Assembly (NCBI GenBank): GCA_015680685.1
Contig: MNCI01003856.1
Coordinates: forward strand, 208,214-262,870
Origin: Gnetum montanum
Lineage: Eukaryota; Streptophyta; Gnetopsida; Gnetales; Gnetaceae
Direction: 5' to 3'
Length of the DNA stretch: 54,657 bases
Within the stretch, counting starts at the first letter, position 1. Each line of letters starts with the position of its first letter. Under the pieces are notes generated by a model. The model did not search any database and was not told where the DNA came from. It saw nothing but the letters and a program-made list of their open reading frames with translations. Positions 39,201 through 51,200 of this stretch are shown piece after piece. The position numbers and the translations under genes are program-made.

Positions 39201-42200
39201 CAATGCATTTCTTCAGCACCAACGAGAGGGTCTGGATTACCCCCACTTTTCTCCTAGTCAAAAAGACACTTATTGAAATCACCGACAATTATCCACCACC
39301 TCTTGTCCTGAACCACCTAGGCAACCCTTCTCAATTGAATGACCCACTCTTCAACTCCATACAGCCTCTAGATTTTTTTTTATTTTTTATTTTTTTGAGA
39401 AAGTTGTCGGGATTATATTACTGAGAAAGATACATTATAGTACAAGAGATTACAACAGTTGTCGTTGCCGCTGCTCCTCCTCCTCTTGAAGTCATTCCTA
39501 CTCCGCCCGCTCCACCTTCTTGCGCTCTCTCTGGGCCGCATCCTCCTGAGCCAGCTCTTCCCACACTTGGGCCTGGATCTCATCAATTAATCGGGCCCTG
39601 GCAACCTCGGCCATCAGGTCATACTGCCTCACCCGCTCCTGCTCCCNGGGCCAAAATTAACCCAGAATGGCGACCGCGTCGTTTGAGCCCGAGGGCCTCC
39701 AGGAAAAAGCGGGGGAGGTTGACCTAGCGACCTAACTTCAAACACCGCAGAAACGCAAAATGCAAGCCCTGGAGCTTGGACCCGTTGCCAGACTGGACAA
39801 AAAATCTATCCACCAGATCTGCTGCCCGGGCCCTAAGGTGGGGCGGAGAAGATCTGGGCACCTGTCGGCTCCTAGTTTGTGGCATGGGCCCATCGAAGAA
39901 CAGCTCAACGTCCTGCAGGCCACGGGTGGACGACAAGATGACCTCACCAGCGATCTGGGCCCCCAGACAGCTGGCGATTGAGGACTCGGTCACAAGAATC
40001 TCACGTCCTCGGAAAAAGGTGCGGTTGTCGGCCCAATTGGAGAAGAACGCGTCATCCGCCAAATCTGGGTCCCCGACCAACCGCTACAGAGGGTCACACC
40101 AGCCACATTGAGTCACCATCTGCCAAAGAGCCTCGTCCTCTTGAAACACGGCGCAGTTAGGCTCAAATGTAGGTGTGATTCCCATCGCCACCTCAATTTC
40201 TTTCCACGCATGGAGAGCCTGGAGAACCAGCTACCAGGGGAGCCATTTTTGTAGGAAAACAATGCGGTTTCTTGCTTTCCACGCTACCCATAAAAGTAGC
40301 GTGGCCCAAGAATCGCCGGTGAGGCGCATCGAGGGGGTCACCGCTGCCGTGCGCCACACATGCACACACAATCATACAGGAAGTGCTACACCGTTTCTAC
40401 CACCATAGGAATATTTTAATTTTCTTGAGCAGCCACCCCTTCCAGATCTGCTGCCAACCGGCGATTTGGGGGTACTTGGCGGCCAGCAGGGCGCACGGCT
40501 CGAGACCCAACCACCCACGAGCTTGCATCGCACGCGCGTGGCGGCACAGCGCCTGCCAGGGCCTAGAATCTCGCACCCCCGCCTCCCACCGTTGATATTT
40601 TACATTCATGATGCAAATCCATTGGATTGGTTCTCCATGCGGGCGCGTAAACCAAAGCACCAACCGTTGTTGTCCCAGCATCAGCTCATCCTCGAAGGAC
40701 GTGATGCCCAGTCCACCCGCGTTCTGAGGGCACGCAACCCTCTCCCAACTGACCAGGTGGATCNTGCCCCCCTCCCAGATGAAGGTACAGACCAGCATGT
40801 TAATTTGATTGATGATGGCGCTAGGGGGGGTGGTAACGGCCACCACAAATCGGGCGATTGCCATGAGGATCCTCGTTGCCACAAGCAGGCGTCCTTTGCA
40901 GCTAAGGAATCGATTTGCCCAATGGCCCATTCTTCTCTCCATCTTCTCCAGAAGTGGTCCCCACGACATGTTTCATCCCCACCAGTAGAGGCGGATGCCC
41001 AAATAGGTGTCGTTGCCCATCCCGGGTAAGATGTTCAAGATTTGCAACACCCAGTTTTTAATTTGCTCATCCACAAAGAATGAAAAACCTGGTGATGGTG
41101 TGAGGAATTAGAATGAAAAATTCAAGACAACAAAGAATACGGAAAACATGGCAAACAGTAAAGCTAAACAGCTAAGATTTGAAATAAGAGAAGCAAAGAC
41201 ATGGCCACATTACATGTATCAATTTAGATGACCAAAAATTTTAGGTTATAGACAAGAAAATTATCGAAGAACGGAGGGCCTATTTTCAAAGGCTACTTAT
41301 GTAGAAACTTCCCATAAATTAAGTTGAATGCATAGAATCAAACATTGGAATGACAAACAATATAATATTACATCTTAGATGAAATGATCAAGGAAAATCA
41401 TCTTAGATGGTCTGTTTATATGCCAAAAAAAAAAAAAGGACCATAGAATGCACATGTTAGAAGAGGCTACTTAATTGAAGTAACAGGAAACCACCCAAAG
41501 GGTATGCAAGCATAAAGAGAGATATCTGAAATTTTGGAATCAATGTCAATTTGGCTCTTAACAAAGCTGAATGGTATAAATGAATTCACACAGATGATCC
41601 CAAGTAATTGTGATAAGGCACGGATGAAGGTGATTATAAATTACTTTTCTCATTTGGTCTTACTGCTCAAATTCTACACTCTTCATTTCAATTTGTTTTA
41701 AATTTTCTTTATGCATCTGTGCTTCTCCTTTATAAGCTCAAGAGTTGTATATATTGATATAGTAAATCAATGCATTTTTGAACAAGCAGATTCCAGTTAA
41801 TGGAATGAACCTACAAAATTATACATTCAACATAATCATCAAACAAATCATTCAATTCCTTCTGTCAGTTCATAGCTGGCATAGTCCAACCATTTCAATT
41901 TATCTGCTGATTTTGCTGCAATGTTTTTTCACAGTTTGGGTTCACTCATTCCACATGTGGCCTCCACCTGCAAAACAATCTAGGCTTTTTATAATTTGGA
42001 TTTCTCCAATCTTTCCATTGTTTGGTTTCACTAGCCTCCTCAACAATGGTTTCTTGTGGTTTTTGCCACTTTATTTAGCCAATTCATTACATGGCTTTCA
42101 GGCGTGAAAGTTTTTCCTCCCAGTTCATCATTCCTTCTACATTAATAATTCTTCTACTCATTTTAAAACAAGTATTTCTTTCATCTGGCAATCATGTCTC

Positions 42201-45200
42201 TTCAAAATACCATGTTTTACAATTAATTTACACTTAATATTTATTTGTAAATTGAAAGTGATATTAACAATATATGCCAACAATCATGACCAACTAATAC
42301 TTGTGAAGATATTAATGCAAAAATGAGAACATACTAATTTGTTATACTAGCGAATTAATCAAAGACAGACAACGACCAAAGTGATGCTTCAAGGAAAATT
42401 GCATGTATGATTTCTTCTCTCCTGTTTTAGTGTTGTTTTCATTAGCATATGTCTTATCATTTGGTAGTATACTTATGTAAATGCTTATCAAGGTGATATA
42501 TTGTCATAATTCAAGAAAGAGTGCAAATTTGCACTAAATGGATAAGGTAGATGCTATACGCAAGACCTTTATTTACTGTTTTTTAAATATATATTTCATA
42601 ATAAGAATTACATTTGGCTCATTGCATGATCTGTCCTATGTTCATAATCACTAATAAAATGACATTGTTGTCACTAATAATAATGAGGTGTTAGCCTAAT
42701 GGTAAGGGTCTTAACATGGTAAGACCACTTCACAGGTTTGATTATACCAAGTAGCACTGAGTTATAAATTTTTTTAAAATAATTTAGTAAAAGGAATTCT
42801 GAAACTGGTCTAATAGATCCAAGGGGTCTCAATAAATGTAAGTAAAAATGTTAGTTTCAGTTTCATAATTCATTAACTAATGCTAAGAAATCTAAACTTA
42901 CAAGCAAACCATGCTACCCAACATCCATACAAGTTTACATACCTTTAACATATTTTTTAGGTCCCCATGTGTCTGCTCAAATTTTTGGAAGCGATTCCAT
43001 ACCTGTCATATTTTAAATAATTTAATGAAAAACTTGCTAAAGAGCTTGCTTAAAAACCAATATAATATTGCAACTTTTTAAGCAACAAAAAGAAAATGTC
43101 GACAGAAATAGTATTTCCATATCGACCACAAGAATTTAACAAAGAAAGTGCTATTAAATATAAACTTAGATTGGCATATAACCAGAGATGTCTTCGCCCT
43201 TAAAGATTAACCTTGTAAATGATCAAGATCCATTATTGTAACACCCACCCATATGAAGCAAGATTTAACACTCAAAGCCCATAACAAGCTGGCTGAAAAT
43301 GCAAGGGTAAACTTTCTCTTTTTTTTTATTCCAAACAGTTAATCAATTATTAGAAATGGGGGGGAACTCAGACACCACATCCGTCGGACCTCGGCATGCT
43401 TCCACCCAAATGGGGGGACATCAACAGCAGATAGGAACCGATGGGAATCAGCCATGAAAGGAATCCAGCAGGCCGCCAGTTTTGTGGACACGGAGATCCA
43501 CCGTAACACGTTGGACATCCTACATGCATTGGAGCGGCCACACTATGCCTGCCATAGGCTACCAATGAGCCCATAGTATAACATAAAGAATCTTTCTTTC
43601 TTCTTTTCTTGCCAAACCTAATTGCTGAATAATTAGAATTCACGTAGTAGCTCTTAGAGACAAGATATCTAAACTTATATGAACACACACCGAAGCACTT
43701 ACATGAGAGACCCACACTGATATACACAGAGAGTTCACATGGAAATATTCTAATTGGTTTAAGAAATCATTTGAATGCACATAGGTGATGCAACACATTA
43801 AAAAAATAAAAGCATAGTGACAACATCATAAATAATACAGCATTTCATCTTCATTTCTACTTAGCATTCCTTTTGTTCATTCCATTAATATATGCTAAAT
43901 CAATGAGTAGTATGTACTTAGTACTGTGCATCTAGTAATACAGACAACACACATTAGCACAACCTAGATCAATCACAAAGAAGAATAATTGATCATTCAA
44001 CGAATCATCAATACAAGCACAGTAGCAACACTCTAAATCTATCTCGCATAAAAGTTATAGATAGTTCTATAAATCAACACTATTGACACACATCATCATA
44101 ACAAAGCAAACTCATACACATTGCCACAAACTTTAAGATGAAAGTCCAATAAAGATGATTTGTTACAATTATATGAAGTTCCAATTGAAAATTGATCTAG
44201 TCATCCTTGCAGTAGCAATTTATTCCTAACCTACAAACTTTAAAAGTAGCAATAATAAATATTTTTTTAAAAAGGGCATTGGCCACTCAAAATTTCAATA
44301 ATGTTGTAATCAATCTTTGGTTATAAACAACAATTTTATTTGCTTTGTTAAATTATACAAAGTAAAAGTGTTAAAGTTCGCAAGTTGCGTTTCTAAAATG
44401 TTGTGCAGCTACAATTGTAAATGAAGTCAAAATGCTATTGTTGTTCTAACTAAAGTTGTTTGCAGCAGAGCGGAATAGGTGTGGGTGGAGCGCACAGAGT
44501 GAGTAGAGCTAGTGAAGCACATGGAGCGCACGGAGCGCATGGGGCACACAAAGCGGCCAGAACGAACGAAGTGAGCGAGGCGAATGAAATGTGCAGCTAC
44601 AGTGCATGCAAAGAGAGCAATAACGGTACGCACAGCAATGGCACACTGACCAGCCCATGGGGGTCAGGCCTTGGGGGATTCGTTGAGGGGAGTTGTACTA
44701 GGGGGGACTCTAAGGCAGAAAATGGGGCTATTGAGGAACACTTCCATTAAAATGGCATCATGCACCTTCAAGTTAGTGGGCCACTGATGGAGGGAGTGAG
44801 GACGATGCAATGTAGTTTAATAGGATGGTTCGTGTCTTCTGGCACCATCCCCCGGACTATTCTATAATAGTTTGTCAATACAACGTCCCACCCCCATCTC
44901 GCCTATGACGAGTGGGGCCCACTCTATTTATTAAAGTGGCGATTATTCTATTTTTAGAAGTTGGGACCTTATAAATACATGTACTGGCATGCTCATTCCC
45001 TTGCCTTTGCAGCTTCGGTTGCCTGGCCACATTGCCTAAACACACTGATGAGGGGTGCAAGTCCTCAAAAACATTTTGTGAAACAACATACATTGTGCAA
45101 TGTTATGAGCTTTCTATTACTTTCTGTTTTACAGTTTCTACAGTATTTCTCTCAGCCCTCCCGTTCTTTTCCTTGCCGCACGAGATCACATCAAAAATTT

Positions 45201-48200
45201 TAAGTTTCCTAAAAATTTCTCTCTATCTCGTTGCCTTGGAATTGCTGAGCCTTGCTCGACAACGCCTTTTGTTGTTCTATGGATTCTAACCACTTTTAAA
45301 TCTTTTTTCTGTTTTTGGTTAGGTTTTAATCCTTTGCAGGTTCTTCACGGGTTCTAATCGCGTTGCAGGCTTTTGCGGAGCGCGACATGTTTCTACTCTT
45401 TGATCTATGTCTTGACCACCGCTCTACTTACGTCGATCTTCTTGGTTGTGGCTTCTTCTGAAGGTGCTTTCTTCAGTTTCATCACAACCTCTAGTTGTTT
45501 CTTCTCCAGGGTCGTTGCAACTCGTCTCTTCGTTGCTGTTGAAGACTTTCATTCGTTGTTGTTTTCAGTCGAACGCTTGCGTGCATGACATTCTTTGGTG
45601 TTGGACCCCACATGTCCACCATTCAAATATGAGGGTTCCCCTAAACCCTAAACACCCTTCAGCTCTGCCAAAAGATCTGATTTGTTGAAACAATGTTTCA
45701 TGCTCATTTGCTGAAATATTGTTCTGTAATAGTTTGTCAGTACAACGTCCCATCCCCCATCTCGCCTATGACAAGTGGGGCCCACTCTATTTATTAGAAT
45801 GGTCGTTACTCTATTAGAGTGGTCGTTGCAATCATGGGATCATCCGTGTTGGCCACCTCTGGTGACCCAATTTTGTACTTTACTTTTCTAGTAATTTCAT
45901 CCCGAACATTTTCTCAAAAAAAATCACATATAATTTGGATCTTTTTGTAATTTGAGAAAAGGTCAAGATATATCATAAATAAAAAGTTACAAATGAGCCC
46001 TTAAATCCGAGAATGTAGCAACAAAGCCAATGACCATAATAAAAAATCCAAGACTCCCCATCAAGGAAAAGTAAGATGAAAACAAGTACAATTAGGTCTT
46101 TATACACTTTGCAGTTGTACATGACCTCCTGTCCACGGTGATGCATTGCAACACATCCTAGAATGTGTCTCTCTATTTTGCAGATAGGTAGCATGTGTTA
46201 TCTAGATGGAGACAAATAACAAAAAAATTGATTCAACCCTTGATGCTTTGGCCAAACAATGTGCAACTAAGGCCTAGCTCAATATAGAGGCACTTTATAC
46301 GTCGAACCAATACTTGGCCATGCCTTGTAAATTCTCTCATAGATGCCTCTCCGTCTCCTTCCACTCAACCTCCTATGCTTGCCTTTTGAGGTCCTCTTGA
46401 CACTCACTTTTGAGGTGATCTCTGCACTTCTTTCTAGGTTCCTCTAGAGCCCATTGCCTCTACTCCTACTCTTCTTGAGGCCTAATCTCTTCTCTCTCAC
46501 AGTCCTTTTGGTGTTCCTCTTCAACCTTAGTTGCCTCCTTTTTGAGCTCCTTCTAAACATAGTGGTAGAAAAGCTAAATCTCAATTTGCTCCTCTACTGG
46601 CCCTCATATTCTAGCCATAGCTCTATTTCTTTAGTGGCTCTCTAGATTTCCACTTTGGCATATTCACCTACTTCATGCTTCATGTAAGCCTTAAATTCAT
46701 ATATTGAGGCCTCCACCTAAAACCCATGCGTTAATTAAACCTCCTTTCTTAATTCTTCCCTAAACAATGCCTTTATTTCCTTCTTTTAAAGTTTGTCTAT
46801 GAAAGTCACATGATCCCCAAGGGTCACATCAAGCAACAAAGGCATATGTGTAGAACTAGTAATAGCAATGTTGGGGAACCTAGCTAGATCCTATGAACAA
46901 GAAGCACCAATCTGAACACTCCAAACACCATCAATAGGATCCCCATCAATGGAACAATTGTGGCGTCAACATTAGTTCTACAAGGAATCAATGACAGCAA
47001 ATCCTCTCCCTCATGCCTATAGACCCCTTGAGCATAGGTGACACCAAATCTTTCCTACAATCTATTGTTAGGCTGAAGCCCTCTGGTGATTGATGAATGT
47101 CCCTCCTTCTTCACTCTTATTGCTTGCTAGAATGCCAAGATAAATTGTCAATGTTTAGCTAGATGGTTTTGGGTTAGGCAAGCTAGAAAGAATTTTAGAA
47201 AATTGACCAATCTATATAAGAGAAGACATTTTAGGAAGGCAATGTAGACGCCTTACAACTTACAGAGGTACCTGGATTGAACAACAAACCTCTCAACGAT
47301 CTCCATAGCTTTCTGCCACAATAGTGACAACTTGATCCATAAAACTTGACCATTGGAAGTGGTCAATGTTCACCAATATCCCGTTTTGATGAGTCAAAAC
47401 TTATAAATGGAGAAGTATGTTTTGGTAGGTATTCTTGTGTCAGGCTTGAGATGTTTTGGGATACTTAGAAGCTAATGTCAAACATGGAACATAACATTTG
47501 CAAGATTTCTAGAAAAGCTCGAGGTCTTGTTAAAAGACAAGTGGGAAGTCCCACCAAATGCTCTTGAGAAATCCCAAACTAGAATTTGGGAAGTCCCAAT
47601 TGAAGACTAGATAGATTCAAGGCAAGATCAAGATAAAGACTCAAAATTTGAAGAGTTGTTGCTGCTGAAAATCATCAAAGAAGACCTTTCAAGAACCCCA
47701 AAGATCACAAGAACTTTCAAGTGGAAAGTCCCAACTTTTACCAATAAGAGAGTGGATGTACCAATAAGAAAGTGGATGTCCCAATCCCAAAGTGGACATT
47801 TACAGCCAACAGTGGACATCCTAGCAAAGCTTAGATCAAGGTTCAACAAAGAATCCAAACATGGGTAGCTGTCCCATCCAAAACCTAGATGTCCCACCCA
47901 AATAAACCTAGATCTCAAGGTGGGCACCCCAACCTATCATGGCATCCCACCCAAGAGCTAGCCTTATCAAAGTGGACATCCAAACCTTGAATGGGGCATC
48001 CCATATAGACATGCGAAATAAAAAAGTCAATCATAGTTGTTTTACTCACTTGAGTTGGACTCAGAGTGATCAATTCAACTCATCCATTGCAACAAACATT
48101 GGGAATTGGCACACACTGCTTATTGGTTGGACTTGGATTGATTGGGAATTCACTTAGCATTGCTTGGAATTGGCTTAAGCACTGTATTGGTTGTGAAATT

Positions 48201-51200
48201 AGGGATGGATTGGAAAGATTGATAATTGAGAAGCTATACCACCAAAGCTACATCTCACTCCCAAGGTTTGGAGGGTATTAGATCCATTGCTTTATCATTT
48301 CCATTCCATCTAGGGCTTGTTGTATTCTTTGTAAATTGTGCCTTCGTTGTTTTGCTTCATTTTGTGTAGATCTGATTACGTGAATCACACTCTTTCTATC
48401 CTATTCTCTCTTATGCTCTAAGGAGCCTAGATTCTCTTTGAGGGGAGATCTAGTTTGGATCCCTAAGGCATTTTCACTTGGGTGCGCAAGTGTGTGTTGT
48501 TTTGCCTTTGCCTTGAGGGGTTGTGTGTGCATCTTGCGAGAGCACCACACTTTGTACTCAGCCTTGTGAAGTTCTTAGAAGTCCTATAGGACACCAAGTT
48601 TGGAGTCTTGATCACCCTATAGAGAATGTGTAGCATCTGAGGATCTACCACCTTGGTATCCTTTACCACTGTTATTTAGATTCAATAATATATAGGTCAT
48701 GAACTTTAACATGCAACCTAACGAGTGTCCCTTTTGTGTACTTAGTTTAATTATTTTTATTTTAAAGTATGAATTTTTTTTCTAACTCATTCATTTCCCC
48801 TTATAAGTTCATCAATCCACAATTAGTATCCCTAATGTGAAGAAGTCCATCACATCCCTAAATCCCCTAGCGATAGGTAGGATAACCTCTGTGGCCACAG
48901 GAACCCCAAGATATCTTGTTATGGCTTCCTTTATAAATAGACAATTTGTGCCTTTGAATTTCATGAGGCCTCTTTGACACTGTGAGAAGAACTATGTAGT
49001 GGTAAAAAATCATTTCCCTATGCAAGAGTAGTAGAAACTCATCCCAACCACCCACAGAGAGAAGGCTCCAAAGTTCGTGATCATTTCAGAAAGGAGCAAC
49101 ATCCAGGTTGAACGTTCGAGTAAACCCCATGTAGCAGTGATTTCTTCTAGGAATTGAGAACCCTAGGTACAAGAATACAGAACAGAGAAATAGGAGAAGG
49201 GATCTGAAAACGCAATGGCTTCATGCCTTCCAGATTGTCCAAGAAATGACAGTATGGGTTTTATCCCCTCCCCCCACCCCGATAGCCTGGCTATCCATGA
49301 CTGTACCTAAGCCCCAAACCCAATGGTTGAAGTTGCTTTCATAAATAAGATAATCAGCAGTCTCGAACACATCATCATTCTAGAGCATGTAGGTCACATC
49401 AATGGTCATACCCCATCATATCAGAAAGGCATTAGTTGGAATTGAATTACACTGGACAAGCCACCCAAACATCTTAACATTCTCTAGATGAAACCCCTTC
49501 TATATGCCTTTCCAGTCCGAGAGGTATCTGTACTTGGCCAGCATAATTGTGACTCTTAAATAACAAGCAATTTTCTCCATTTGTCTAAAAAGGATCTATT
49601 TGTAGTGTTTGCTACAAGAGAGCGTGACATCATTGCAAGCAATGTCGACCGAGGCATTTTGCATTTACACCACAAATCTGCGTTTTTCTGTTGCATGTAA
49701 TCATAAAATCACAAAATCAATGTAGATCACAAAATCTCCTAAACTGTCTGACTGTATAGTTGAAAACGCTAAAAGAATCTACCAACTTGACGTCTAAAAT
49801 GTTAGAATTGGTTCATTGTGGTTCGGCTGGTTTCTTGTCACATGCCGCACTTGGTGGTAAATATTATTTCATCACATTTAAAGATTATTTTTCTAGTAAA
49901 ACATGGTTGTACACATTGAAGTCTAAAGCAGACACCTTTCATGATTTTAAGATTTTCAAAGATAGGGTTCAAAACAACTGACAGTGTAAGATTAAACAAT
50001 TGCTTCCTGATAATGAGGGTGAGCGCATATCCCATGGGATTGAAAATTTTTGCAGAAAAGCTAGTATTGTCAACCACAAAACAATGTCAGGAACACCTAA
50101 ACAGTATGGAGTGGCTAAAAAGCATAACATAACTATCATGGAAAGGGTAGAAACAATCCTTACACAATCCAGATTGTCCAAACCTCTCTAGGAGGAAGTT
50201 GCCAACCCTGTTATTTATTCGAAGCATACGTCACCTTAATTGTTGTCTAAATGGGAAAATTCCAAAGTCTTGTTGGAGTAGAAATTCTGATTATTATTTG
50301 CTTATTACAATTTTTCGATATGTGTCGCCTACACTCATTTACAAAATACATCCAAGTTGGTTGAACATACAATGAAATATATCTTCATTGGATATGGTGG
50401 AGATGATCAAGGTTACATACTATGGGATCTGGTGCTGCAAAAGGCGATCAGGACACATGATGTCATTTTTAATGAAGATATTATGTTCTAAAAATCAAAG
50501 AAAAAACACCTAAAATGAAGAAGAGACCATGTCTGATTCATTACAAACGTCTATGAAACTTCAATGTGATATAGAAGATAAGGAATAATCCTTTGAGGAA
50601 GCAGAAAATGAAGACTTGCCTACTTAAACCTAAGATGATCAAGAACAACATGATGAAAAGGCACAACATAAAAAAGAAGAAGAAGGATGGCAAACTCCTC
50701 TGCATCGGATTAGACAATTTACACGGATTGTCTAACCTCCCTATAAATATTCTCCTTCACTACATTACATTCTATACACTGATGCAGGGGAACCAAAAAC
50801 ATATCAAGAAGCCATTGATTGTCCTGATACAAAGAAATGAAAGCAATCTGTGAATGAAGAAAAGAATTCATTCTTATAAAACGAAACCCAAGAATTGGGG
50901 AAGGCATTGCAAAACAGGTAGCTGTTTAGATTGAAAGAGGAGATAAATGGAAAGATGAGGTACAAGATTCAGCTCATTGTGAAGGCCTTTAATCAATAAA
51001 AAGTTATGAACTTTAATAAATTTTTCTGTTGTAAAACATATATCTATTAACATTATACAATCAATGATAACATGTTTGGATTTTGAGTTGGAGCAGTTTA
51101 ATAAGAAAAATCCCCAGTACCATAAAGAAAAATGAGAGGATGAAAGAAAATTTGATAAAATCTGTTAACAACACATGCAGACATACAAAATGTTTCAAGA

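Noticed and set aside
41778-42107. 109-codon hydrophobic plus-strand frame
   Set aside because: AT-rich intron; hydrophobic composition arises from T-rich codons, and there is no recognisable family or splice context.
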